From assembly GCF_004944975.1 (NCBI RefSeq), contig NZ_SPQG01000017.1:1-62674 (forward strand): 62,674 bases of DNA. The letters run 5' to 3'. The notes under the pieces are model-generated. The model ran no database searches and was not told the DNA's origin. It saw only the letters and a list, made by a program, of their open reading frames with translations. This document shows positions 17,675 to 25,612 of the stretch, piece by piece. This DNA is from Halorhabdus amylolytica. GTDB taxonomy: Archaea > Halobacteriota > Halobacteria > Halobacteriales > Haloarculaceae. Position 1 is the stretch's first letter; every line of letters starts with the position of its first letter. Made by a program: the position numbers and the translations under genes.

Positions 17675-17756
17675 ATACGGATTATTATAGTGATGTACCG
17701 GTATCCGTCGACCCCCGGGTCGGCGTCATCCGGAAATAATCGACAATAATCCGTAT
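17675..17756 (+). repeat. 82-bp palindromic dispersed element, copy C
   Basis: Same orientation as copy A. The left arm is slightly decayed (ATTATTATAG instead of ATTATTGTCG); the right arm ends CGACAATAATCCGTAT. Its last base is also the last base of the actin-like gene's stop codon (minus-strand TGA at 17758-17756), so the element sits exactly at the 3' end of that gene and could form a hairpin terminator in its mRNA. Confidence 0.85.
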
Positions 17757-18913
17757 CAGTTCTCGGTCAGACGCGCGGCGATTCGCTGGGCACCGATCGT
17801 CGCCGCCAGGTCCGGTTCGTCGGGTGCGATCGCCTCGACGTCACGGTTGAGTGCTTCGCTCGCTCGCTCGGCGAATTCGTCGACAATGCCCGGGATGCAG
17901 GCCATCCCGCCGGTGAGCACGATAGGCTGGTCGAGGGCGAGCTGATAGACCTTCATGTGGTCGTTGGCGAGTTCGGGCAGGAACGTGTTGGCGAACTCCT
18001 CGACGACCTCGTCGAGGTACTCGTCGACGGCATCCATGACCGAACGCTCGATCGTGAACTCGTGGGCGCCGCCGCCGGGCTGTTGTATCACGTCCGTGAA
18101 CGGCTCGAAGTTCTGGAAGTCGGCGTGTTGTTCCTTGTACTCGCGGGCGGTCTGGGTATCGACGTTGACCCGGCCCTGGGTCTCGGCCTCGACGTAGTTG
18201 GCGATCCGACGGTCGACCTCGTTGCCCGTGACGGCACCGGTCGTGAAGGGGGCGAGTTGTTCGCCGCGTCGGTAGGCCGAGGCTTCGAGGTTCGTCGACC
18301 CCATGTTCACCGCCAGAAAGATCTCGTTGATCGCCTCGAGACCGTCGCCGAACGCGGGGATGGCGCCACATAGCGACTCGGGATAGCTCTGGATGAAGTG
18401 TTCGCCGATCCCGCTGTCCTCGACGACCGACTGGAGGTTAGCCAACCCACGTTCGTTCTCGATCGTCGGGATGGCGTAGACGACGCCGCTGTTTTCGGGG
18501 ACGTCGTTGGCCTCGATGACCGACTGGAAAAATCGCCGCGTGAGATCCGCGCCCTTCTCGTCTTCGGGGAGACCCGAGCGTAGCGTGAACTGGACGCGGT
18601 CGGGATACTGTTCGGCGGCCTCCTCGCCGAAGATGACCTGCTCCTGGCCGGTGATGGCGTCCTCATAGGTCGCCAGACAGGTCAGCGTCCGGACAGTCTC
18701 TAGATCGTCGCCGTCGCCCGGCATCGCGATGACTGTCCTGGTGGAGCCGAGTTTCACGCCGACTGGAACCGGATCTCCGGACGCTTCCGTGTCCCCCCCG
18801 TTATCCGTCTCGGCGCCGGTCGACTCTTCGGCGGGTTCCTCGGTCGTGGCGGCCTCCTCCTCGTCGGGCGCTGGTTCGCTCTCGTCGTCTGTTTCAGCGT
18901 CGTCGACACTCAT
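17756..18913 (-). CDS. actin-family ATPase, salactin-like
   Basis: A 385-residue actin/MreB/Hsp70-superfamily protein. The first 50 residues are Glu/Asp/Thr-rich and disordered. The fold then starts with VPVGVKLGSTRTVIAMPG (phosphate 1 loop in modified form), continues with FLAVNMGSTNLEASAYRRG (phosphate 2, usually DxGxxT) and ends with IVLTGGMACIPGIVDEFAERAS, the adenosine motif. Salactin, a dynamically unstable actin homologue described from Halobacterium, belongs to this haloarchaeal group and is implicated in chromosome distribution. It lies 121 bp downstream of an ArlD/E-domain gene on the same strand. Assignment to the actin superfamily is firm; orthology to salactin is likely but not proved here. 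Confidence 0.75.
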   Translation of the reverse strand: MSVDDAETDDESEPAPDEEEAATTEEPAEESTGAETDNGGDTEASGDPVPVGVKLGSTRTVIAMPGDGDDLETVRTLTCLATYEDAITGQEQVIFGEEAAEQYPDRVQFTLRSGLPEDEKGADLTRRFFQSVIEANDVPENSGVVYAIPTIENERGLANLQSVVEDSGIGEHFIQSYPESLCGAIPAFGDGLEAINEIFLAVNMGSTNLEASAYRRGEQLAPFTTGAVTGNEVDRRIANYVEAETQGRVNVDTQTAREYKEQHADFQNFEPFTDVIQQPGGGAHEFTIERSVMDAVDEYLDEVVEEFANTFLPELANDHMKVYQLALDQPIVLTGGMACIPGIVDEFAERASEALNRDVEAIAPDEPDLAATIGAQRIAARLTEN

Positions 18914-19034
18914 ACGGTGGCGGCTTGTCTCCCCGGCAGTATATAACTACGTGTCGAAAATTCAGTCCTGATATCGACGGACTTCGACGGGATGGACGAC
19001 CACAATCCGGCCGGGACAGCACGGCCCCACACGC

Positions 19035-19535
19035 TCACTGCATCGAGGTGAGTTTCGCGATGTGGACCAGGCTCAACAGGTGGTCGTCGATCGAGAGATC
19101 CCCGCCGTCGCCTGCCTTTTCGTCCAGGCCGAGCAGGTAGTCCTCCAGGTCGTCGTTGACGTCCTCTGTGATCCAGCCGACGTCGGCGTAATAGTCGATG
19201 GCCTCGTTGGCGCCGCGGAACCCGGCCGTTTCCAGCAGGAACGAGAGCCACTCGAAGACGACGAGTTCACCCGCGTAGCTTTCGGGCAGCCCTCGCAGAT
19301 ACGGTTTCTCCAGCTCCCCTCCGACCATGCTTTCCATGGGGAGCAACTGCCGGTAGAGCTGGGATCGATAGGCGTCGTCGCCGAGGACGTCACCGCCGAG
19401 ACTCCCAGCGTCCAGCCCGGACGTCGGCGTCTCCGACTCGACATCCTCGTCGCCAACCGGGATCGTGGCGCCGCCGCGCTCGCGGGCCATCTTCCGGAGT
19501 TCGTCGAGGTCGTAATCCTTCGGATTGATCGTCAT
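19035..19535 (-). CDS. ArlD/ArlE (FlaD/E)-domain protein
   Basis: A 166-residue soluble protein. The C-terminal 100 residues match the archaellum accessory domain of ArlD/ArlE: KPYLRGLPESYAGELVVFEW, a second helical segment (GFRGANEAIDYYADVGWIT), and DHLLSLVHIAKLTSM at the end. The N-terminal 60 residues are charged and probably flexible (DYDLDELRKMARERGG). In haloarchaea, ArlCE and ArlD link the archaellum motor to chemotaxis through CheF and CheY. No archaellin or motor gene is nearby, so this is an orphan member placed upstream of an actin homologue and divergent from ParA-CheW. That context points to polar organisation (inference). Confidence 0.8.
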   Translation of the reverse strand: MTINPKDYDLDELRKMARERGGATIPVGDEDVESETPTSGLDAGSLGGDVLGDDAYRSQLYRQLLPMESMVGGELEKPYLRGLPESYAGELVVFEWLSFLLETAGFRGANEAIDYYADVGWITEDVNDDLEDYLLGLDEKAGDGGDLSIDDHLLSLVHIAKLTSMQ

Positions 19536-19691
19536 GGTCGTCCTTACCGGAACATTCAGGCTACTCTATGTTAAATGTTGCAGTGCGGTCGGACGGGCGT
19601 CTGACGGTTCGAACTGTTCGAATCCGGCCGATGTCTGGTTTTCCCCTCCCCGGAGCGATGTCGTCCGATTTCAGCATTTGATACCCGCGAG

Positions 19692-19704
19692 CGTATTTTT
19701 ATTA
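19692..19704 (+). promoter_or_regulatory. TATA box of the parA-cheW operon
   Basis: CGTATTTTTATTA at 19692-19704 is 32-44 bp before the parA-like ATG at 19736, giving a transcription start about 10 nt upstream of the start codon. The 200-bp gap to the divergent ArlD/E gene (19536-19735) holds both promoters. An AT-rich patch at about 19558-19575 would serve the minus strand. Confidence 0.5.
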
Positions 19705-19735
19705 GCTGTCGAACCCGACGTTCCCCCAATCGAGA

Positions 19736-20647
19736 ATGAGTAGCGAGATAGCGACCCGGCCGCCCACAGTCTGCGTGACAAACGCGAAGGGTGGAACGGG
19801 CAAGACGACGATCGCGATCAACGTCGCAGGGGCACTCAACGAACGGGGTCACGACGTCCTGTTCGTGGACGTGGATCCGCAGGGCAACGCAACGGAGGGA
19901 CTCGGCCTCCTTTCGGCCTACGACGCCGAGCCACCGACGCTGTTCGACGTCCTGACCGACCGGGCAGTTCGAGCGAACGTGGGTGAACTGATCGTCGAAC
20001 ACGAGGAGATGGACGTCCTGCCGAGTTCGATCGATCTCCTGCAGGCCGAACACGAACTGACGATCGCCGACCTGCTGGCGTGGGCGAAGACCGACGACTC
20101 GGTGGCCGTCGATCCCGACGCGCTGGCCGACCTCGCGATCAACGTCACGCCGGAGACGGTTACCGGTGACCATGCCCTGGACTCCCTTGCGCTGGCACTC
20201 GCCGAACTCGACCACGAGTACGACTTCGTGGTCATCGACTCGCCACCGTTCTACGGGAAACTGACCGACACGGCGATCTACGCCGCGGGGAACGTCCTCG
20301 TGCCGGCGCTGACGGAAGCGACCTCCGAGCGGGCGATCGAGTTGCTGATCGACCAGGTCGCGGCCCTGGAGGGACAAGTCGACATTACCGTCGACACCAT
20401 GGGTGTGGTGGCAAACCGGGTCGAACAGACCAACGAGGACGCCACGATGCTGGCGTGGCTTGAGGAAGTGTTCGCCGACTATCCCGTCTGGGAGGTGCGA
20501 AAGCGCGTCGCCCTCCAGCGGGCCTTTTCGGCCGGCAAGTCTATCTTCGCCTACGAGCAACGCGTGGACATGGAAGACGTCTTTCTCTCCATCGCCGAGC
20601 GCTTCGAGACGCATTTCGAAACGACTACACCCGAGGTGACAGCATGA
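19736..20647 (+). CDS. ParA/MinD-family ATPase, paired with CheW
   Basis: A 303-residue ATPase of the ParA group, which positions DNA or protein complexes by ATP-driven binding to the nucleoid or membrane. The deviant Walker A motif KGGTGKTT is at residues 18-25, Walker A' is FVDVDPQGN, and Walker B is FVVIDSPP. No amphipathic MinD-type membrane helix is evident at the C-terminus (ERFETHFETTTPEVTA), so it looks ParA- rather than MinD-like. It overlaps the following CheW gene by 4 bp (ATGA), so translation is coupled. No parB-like gene or parS repeats are seen, which argues for a protein cargo rather than DNA segregation (inference). Confidence 0.85.
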   Translation: MSSEIATRPPTVCVTNAKGGTGKTTIAINVAGALNERGHDVLFVDVDPQGNATEGLGLLSAYDAEPPTLFDVLTDRAVRANVGELIVEHEEMDVLPSSIDLLQAEHELTIADLLAWAKTDDSVAVDPDALADLAINVTPETVTGDHALDSLALALAELDHEYDFVVIDSPPFYGKLTDTAIYAAGNVLVPALTEATSERAIELLIDQVAALEGQVDITVDTMGVVANRVEQTNEDATMLAWLEEVFADYPVWEVRKRVALQRAFSAGKSIFAYEQRVDMEDVFLSIAERFETHFETTTPEVTA

Positions 20648-21831
20648 GCGAGGACGACGACGAACGGATGGACCGGGCGCGCCGGATCCGCGAATTGCGA
20701 GAGGGCAACCGGGGTCGCGGAAACGGTGACGAAGACGATGCCCCTGACGGTAGCGACGCCGGCGAGGACGGAACTGCCCCCGAGGACGCGACGCCAGCCG
20801 ACGGGACCGACCCGGATTCGGCGGGCGACGGCGACGACGGGATCGACCCCGATTCGGCGGGCGACGGCGACGACGGGACCGACTCGACGGCCAACGACCA
20901 GGAGACGTCATCCGGGAACGAAGGCAGCGGGGCAACCGATGACGGCGCGGACCTCCCAGCCGACGACGGGGAGTCGGTTACGGACGACGGGAGTTCGACC
21001 GCCGAAAGCGAAGCGACCGCCCCCGACTCCAACGACGAGATGGCGAGCGATGAGGACGTCCGGACCGGAAACGGCGGTGACGAGTCGGTCCCGAGTGACG
21101 ATCCAGGGGAGCCGGTAGACGCGAACGGGGACGACGATGTGGTAGACCCGGTCGATGCAAACGAGAGCAAGAGTGCGGCGGGATCGATGGACGCGAACGG
21201 GGACGATCTGACGGAGGACGACGCCCTCTCCGCGGCTCAGGCGGCGGCCGCGGCCGCGAGCGAGTTCGAGGGGGAGGGTGGAGTCACGATGGGTTCAGAC
21301 GACACGGACGGGTCCGCGACCGAGACGGCGTCTGACGACGGTGCCGCGTCCGGGGAGGTCGCGCCGGCCGGGGCGACAGTCGCGGACGCGGACGTCGAGC
21401 AGTCGACCGAACAGGAGACCCGGGTCCTGGAGTTCCGACTCGGCGAGGAACTCTACTGTCTAAACATCGAGTACGTCGAGGAGATCGTCCGTGAAGAGAC
21501 CGTTACCCGGGTACCCAACACCCCGGAATACGTCAGCGGCGTCGTCGACCTGCGCGGACAGATCACTACTATCCTGGATCCCAAGACCTCGATCGGGATG
21601 GACGGGGGCGACAACGGACTCATCATCGTCTTCGACGCCGAAATCTTCGACGATCACGGGGCGATCGGCTGGCTGGTCGATGAGGTAAATCAGGTGACAC
21701 CAATCGTCGAGAGCGACGTCAAGGAGTCGCCGATCCAGGAACCGTACATCAACGGGGTCATCGAACGCGACGACGAGTTCGTCATCTGGACGACGCCGGA
21801 ACTCGCGCTCGAAGTCGACGAAGACGAGTAG
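20644..21831 (+). CDS. CheW-domain protein with long acidic N-terminus
   Basis: A 395-residue protein. Residues 1-20 are charged (DDDERMDRARRIRELREGNR). Residues about 25-255 are a low-complexity Asp/Gly/Ser/Ala chain with short internal duplications (DPDSAGDGDDG twice). Residues about 258-390 form a complete CheW domain: TRVLEFRLGEELYCLNIEYV, then PEYVSGVVDLRGQITTILD and INGVIERDDEFVIWTTPEL. CheW links chemoreceptors to CheA. The combination of a ParA partner and a long disordered tether recalls the bacterial ParC/ParP pair that localises chemosensory arrays. It is translated from an ATG overlapping the parA stop. No cheA or receptor gene lies in the window. Confidence 0.85.
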   Translation: MSEDDDERMDRARRIRELREGNRGRGNGDEDDAPDGSDAGEDGTAPEDATPADGTDPDSAGDGDDGIDPDSAGDGDDGTDSTANDQETSSGNEGSGATDDGADLPADDGESVTDDGSSTAESEATAPDSNDEMASDEDVRTGNGGDESVPSDDPGEPVDANGDDDVVDPVDANESKSAAGSMDANGDDLTEDDALSAAQAAAAAASEFEGEGGVTMGSDDTDGSATETASDDGAASGEVAPAGATVADADVEQSTEQETRVLEFRLGEELYCLNIEYVEEIVREETVTRVPNTPEYVSGVVDLRGQITTILDPKTSIGMDGGDNGLIIVFDAEIFDDHGAIGWLVDEVNQVTPIVESDVKESPIQEPYINGVIERDDEFVIWTTPELALEVDEDE

Positions 21832-21844
21832 CGTCGCTTACCGC

Positions 21845-22987
21845 TCACTCTTCTGCGATCGCGTCACCGACGTGTTTGAGGGCCTCGCGGGCGGCACCGA
21901 TACGCGAGAGATACTCGGCACCGACGAGCGTCTTTACCCCGGCCGCCGCCGCGCCTGTCAGGACTTTCGGACCCACTTTGGCGACGGCCTCGTCGCCGAC
22001 GCTGATCGTCCACCCGGCGTCGTCGTGGCGGTAGCGATCGAGTCGCGGTTCGAAGTCGCCACCACCCGAACGTCGGTGTTCGAGAAGCGTCGACAGGTTC
22101 GCCGCTGCAACGGATGCCTGGCCGGTCGCCGCCTGTGCGGTCGCCGGCACGACGCGTCCGTCGGCATCGATCACCCGTACTGCGTCCCCCAGCGCGAACG
22201 TCCGATCTCCCAGCCGCAGGGTCGCCCGCACGTCGGGTCGTTCGTCTCCGAGCGCACTCGCTCCAGCGATCCCACCTGTCCAGACGAGACAATCGTACTC
22301 GACCGGATCGCCCCCCGCAACCTGGATCCGATCAGCACTCGCGCCAGTGATCGTGACGCCCGTCTCGACGGTGACGCCCGTCCCCGCGAGCGCGTCTTGT
22401 ACGGCGCTCTGCAGGCGATCGTCGTACCCCGGCGGGACCGCATCTGCCTGTTCGAGGAGCCGAAGGTCGAGCCGATCCGCCCCGCCGCGTTCCGCGGCCA
22501 GCGCGGCGAGTTCACCCGCCACCTGGACGCCGGTGAGACCGCCGCCCCCGATCACGGTCCGTCCGCCGTCCGCGAGCGCATCCAGAAACGACGTTCGCAC
22601 TGCCTGTGGGTCCCCCGGCCGATGGAGCGTGATCGCGTGTTCGGCGACGCCGTCGAGTCCGTAGAACGCTGGCTCGGAGCCGATACACACGGCCCCGACA
22701 TCGTACTCGATCGTTTCGCCGTCGGCGAGCGTAGCCACCCCGGTCTCGGCATCGAGATCGGTGACCCGCGCCTCTCGGACTGTCGCCCGATCGAACAGGT
22801 CGTCCAGTGTCAGCGTGAGATCCCCGAGACCCTCTGGACGGCGGATCGCCCGATGGAGCAGGTGCCGGACGACGTGGGTCCCCGACTCGTCGACGACGAG
22901 CAATTCGTCGTCGGATGACAGCGATCGTTCCAGACGACGGGCGACGTTGACGCCGGCGTATCCCCCGCCGAAGATGGCGACGCGCAT
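21845..22987 (-). CDS. FAD-dependent NAD(P)H dehydrogenase, NDH-2-like
   Basis: A 380-residue flavoprotein of the type II NADH:quinone oxidoreductase group. The N-terminus MRVAIFGGGYAGVNVARRLE is the FAD-binding Rossmann motif. RTVIGGGGLTGVQVAGELA in the middle is the NAD(P)H-binding motif, and TFALGDAVRV is the second FAD motif. The C-terminus (GPKVLTGAAAAGVKTLVG) may be an amphipathic membrane-association region. It would feed electrons from NADH to menaquinone without pumping protons. It lies convergent to cheW (13 bp) and 56 bp downstream of the decarboxylase gene on the same strand. Confidence 0.75.
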   Translation of the reverse strand: MRVAIFGGGYAGVNVARRLERSLSSDDELLVVDESGTHVVRHLLHRAIRRPEGLGDLTLTLDDLFDRATVREARVTDLDAETGVATLADGETIEYDVGAVCIGSEPAFYGLDGVAEHAITLHRPGDPQAVRTSFLDALADGGRTVIGGGGLTGVQVAGELAALAAERGGADRLDLRLLEQADAVPPGYDDRLQSAVQDALAGTGVTVETGVTITGASADRIQVAGGDPVEYDCLVWTGGIAGASALGDERPDVRATLRLGDRTFALGDAVRVIDADGRVVPATAQAATGQASVAAANLSTLLEHRRSGGGDFEPRLDRYRHDDAGWTISVGDEAVAKVGPKVLTGAAAAGVKTLVGAEYLSRIGAAREALKHVGDAIAEE

Positions 22988-23043
22988 GCGTTTGATTGGC
23001 GTGCCAGCGGCCTAAAAGCACGGACCGCTTCGGAGGAACTTCT

Positions 23044-24015
23044 TCAGAACAACGCCGCGTCGGCATCGCGGACCTGTGCGGGTCCACCAACCTGCCAGAC
23101 GCGTGTTTCGATCCCGAGATCGGCGATCGCCGATTCCACTTGATCGACGTACTCGGCGGTGGTGTTGACGTAGATGCTCGCACCGGTGTCTCCCGAGAAG
23201 TAGACCGGGACGCCTTCCGAGCGCAGGTCCCGGACGGTCTCGAAGACGGTGAGGGTCTCGGGCTGCCAGTAGACCCACCCGCTCGGGCCGGTCATCGTCG
23301 TCGCCGCCAGCGAGAGCGTGTCGTGTTCTGCGATCTCGAAGGTCCGCTCGAAGTCGCCGCGACCGAGCGCGTCGCGCATGTCGGCCAGTTGCCCGTGGAC
23401 GTGCGCGAGTCGCCCCTCGAACATGTGGCTGTCTTCGGCCTCCGCGTGGGCCGCTTCGGTCTCCTTGTAGGCGGGGATCACGGCCCCGACGATCCGGACG
23501 TCGTCTTCGAAGTCGACCTCGAGCCGTCGGGAACGACAGTCGGTGTCATTGTTGCCCGCCCGAAGGTCCGAGAAGCCGCCCGTGACTGCCCGCGCCGCCG
23601 AGGTCGATCCTCGGCGGGCGATCGTGGATATCTCGGGACGGGAAAGGGAGAGTCCAGCGGCCTCGACGAGGGCCGTCGCCAGCGCCGCGAAGCCCGACGA
23701 CGACGATCCAAAGCCCACGTTCGTCGGGAAGTTGTTTTCGCTCTCGACGCGAACCCGGTTGTCGATCCCGACCCGCTCGCGGACGTGGTCGACGACGGTC
23801 CGGATCCGTTCGGCTCCGCGCCCGGCGACGCGTTCGCCGTCGATGACGTACTCGTCCTCGGCACGGTCGGACTCGAAGGCGACTGTCGTCGTGGAATTGC
23901 TCGGGGCCGTACAGAGACTGATCGAGTCGTGATAGGGTGTGCGCAACTCCTGGTCGCGTATCCCGTGGTACTTCACCAACCCCTGGATCGGGTGGGCCGT
24001 CGCTGTCGCTTTCAT
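23044..24015 (-). CDS. mvaD: phosphomevalonate decarboxylase (mevalonate pathway)
   Basis: A 323-residue GHMP-kinase-fold enzyme. It is homologous to diphosphomevalonate decarboxylase, but the haloarchaeal form has been shown in Haloferax to act on mevalonate 5-phosphate, giving isopentenyl phosphate. Visible motifs are the start KATATAHPIQGLVKYHG, the ATP loop VGFGSSSSGFAAL, and GGFSDLRAGNNDTD near the catalytic Asp. The ATG at 24015 matches the family start. It supplies isoprenoid precursors for ether lipids and carotenoids, as does the prenyl synthase gene 1.6 kb away. The 56-bp gap to the NDH-2-like gene suggests an operon. Confidence 0.85.
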   Translation of the reverse strand: MKATATAHPIQGLVKYHGIRDQELRTPYHDSISLCTAPSNSTTTVAFESDRAEDEYVIDGERVAGRGAERIRTVVDHVRERVGIDNRVRVESENNFPTNVGFGSSSSGFAALATALVEAAGLSLSRPEISTIARRGSTSAARAVTGGFSDLRAGNNDTDCRSRRLEVDFEDDVRIVGAVIPAYKETEAAHAEAEDSHMFEGRLAHVHGQLADMRDALGRGDFERTFEIAEHDTLSLAATTMTGPSGWVYWQPETLTVFETVRDLRSEGVPVYFSGDTGASIYVNTTAEYVDQVESAIADLGIETRVWQVGGPAQVRDADAALF

Positions 24016-24118
24016 ACCGTTTCCAGTCCCCGCCAGCACTTAGATACCGTGTAATCGGAAAACGTCCGGCCCTTCGAAAGATCCGAACTGCAGCTATCTC
24101 GAATAGTCGCACTGGGCT

Positions 24119-24185
24119 TGTGGGATCCACGCCCGCCCTGAAGGACGGGATTCCCCCGCTGAATCAAGATAGTCGCGGCGTGGCA
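24119..24185 (+). mobile_element. solitary right-end relic of an IS1341-type (tnpB) element
   Basis: Contains GAAGGACGGGATTCCCCC, preceded by CGCCCGCC so that a hairpin forms, and followed by GCTGAATCAAGAT. This is the sequence typical of the 3' end of haloarchaeal IS1341/IS200-605 elements, the region that encodes the guide RNA of TnpB. No tnpB frame precedes it here. A similar sequence in the opposite orientation lies at 61944-61977. Recognition rests on memory of the family and on the match between the two sites. Confidence 0.5.
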
Positions 24186-24288
24186 ATCCAGCGTCGATCT
24201 GAATGATGATATTACAAAAACCATTCCAAGATTACAACTCTTGTGGATGGAAAGGGTTTTTCATCCAGCCCGCGGACGTTTCGATGAC

Positions 24289-25518
24289 ATGTCCCCGCTG
24301 TCGCGCGTCGCCGTCCTAGCGCTTTGCGCTGCCCTCCTCGTCTTCTCCGGCGCCGGGCTCGTGGCCGGTGGGTCCTCCGCCCAGCAGGTCACGGGAGAGG
24401 CACTGCCGACCAACACTCAGCAGGTTTCAGGGGTGGAACTGCCGCCCGACGCTCAGCAGGTTTCAGGAGTGGAACTGACGACCAACACTCAGCAAGTCAC
24501 ACCAGAGACACTGACGACCAACACGACGATAACCATCGGACTGAACAGTACCGGCGACGCCCGGTGGACGGTTTCGATGACTGTCCCGCTCGACGACGAG
24601 ACGGACGTCGAGGCGTTCCGGTCGATAGGTGACGCTTTCGAAGCCGGCGAGAGCGACGTACTCTCGATCGAGACGTTCCGACGGTTCGCCGACCTCGCCA
24701 GTCGGGCCACCGGACGCGAGATGAGCCTGCGTGAAGTCACGCATAACGCGACCGTCAGCAACGAAACGGGCCGACTCAAACTCGGGTTCACCTGGCAGAA
24801 CTTCGCCTCCCGGGACGGCTCCTCGCTGGAGGTCGGCGACGTGTTTGCCTCGCCCAGTGGGACGTGGCTGGACGGATTGACGGCGACCCAGCGTCTGGTG
24901 ATCGAGTCTCCCCCTTCCTCCGAGATCACGAGCGCACCCAAGGAGTTCTCGAACCGGACGATCCACTGGACCGGGCCGACGTCGCTGGATCCGTCGTCGC
25001 TCTCTATCACGTACCGGATCGAAACGACGCCGTCGGGACCTGGCGGTGGGTTCGACCTGCAAGCGATGGCTCTCGTGGTGTTGATCACCGGGGCCGTCTT
25101 CGGGCTCTACATGTTCCGACAACGGTCACCGATCGACGTTGTCGACCTGTTGGGAGGCTCCGTCCCGGGATCGGCCCATCGGACCGACGATAGCGAACCC
25201 GAGCCGGAACCCCCGACGGATGGAGACGAACCGGACGGAGCGGAAATCGACTCCTCAGAGGAGGAGACGGCCGAAGACGAGGACGAGAACCTGCCCGTGG
25301 ACCGTGAGCTGTTGAGCGACGAGGAATACGTCGAGGCGTTGATCGAACACAACGGGGGACGTATGAAACAGGCCGCCATCGTCGAGGAGACCGACTGGTC
25401 GAACGCGAAAGTTTCACAGCTGCTCTCGGCGATGGCCGAGGACGGACACATAGAGAAACTTCGGATCGGTCGGGAAAACTTGATCTCCTTCCCGGAAGAC
25501 GAACACGACGAACCCTGA
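24289..25518 (+). CDS. membrane-anchored protein with C-terminal winged-helix domain
   Basis: A 409-residue protein. A signal-like hydrophobic N-terminus (VAVLALCAALLVFSGAGLV) is followed by four tandem 12-residue repeats (QQVSGVELPPDA type). Then come an extracellular beta-rich domain of about 200 residues and one transmembrane helix (ALVVLITGAVFGLYMF). An acidic linker and a cytoplasmic winged-helix domain (YVEALIEHNGGRMKQAAIVE, then VSQLLSAMAEDGHIEKLRIG) end it. The layout suggests a one-component transmembrane regulator that senses something at the cell surface. The start is taken as ATG at 24289; the frame opens further upstream to 24241. Target genes are unknown. Confidence 0.7.
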   Translation: MSPLSRVAVLALCAALLVFSGAGLVAGGSSAQQVTGEALPTNTQQVSGVELPPDAQQVSGVELTTNTQQVTPETLTTNTTITIGLNSTGDARWTVSMTVPLDDETDVEAFRSIGDAFEAGESDVLSIETFRRFADLASRATGREMSLREVTHNATVSNETGRLKLGFTWQNFASRDGSSLEVGDVFASPSGTWLDGLTATQRLVIESPPSSEITSAPKEFSNRTIHWTGPTSLDPSSLSITYRIETTPSGPGGGFDLQAMALVVLITGAVFGLYMFRQRSPIDVVDLLGGSVPGSAHRTDDSEPEPEPPTDGDEPDGAEIDSSEEETAEDEDENLPVDRELLSDEEYVEALIEHNGGRMKQAAIVEETDWSNAKVSQLLSAMAEDGHIEKLRIGRENLISFPEDEHDEP

Positions 25519-25612
25519 GCGGGAGGGACTTCCCGACGAACTTCGAACGGGAATCCACGTCCCGGTGAACGCTTCGTCACGTACTTGTCAGTCCGGCCCC
25601 CTAGAACCCACG

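Noticed and set aside
17409-17690. A 93-codon frame from TTG running into repeat copy C
   Set aside because: Rare start codon, no domain, and the stop codon is supplied by the repeat; more likely non-coding.
19736-20647. Plasmid or chromosome partition locus (ParA)
   Set aside because: There is no parB or centromere-like repeat, and the second gene of the operon is a CheW protein, so a protein-positioning role is preferred.
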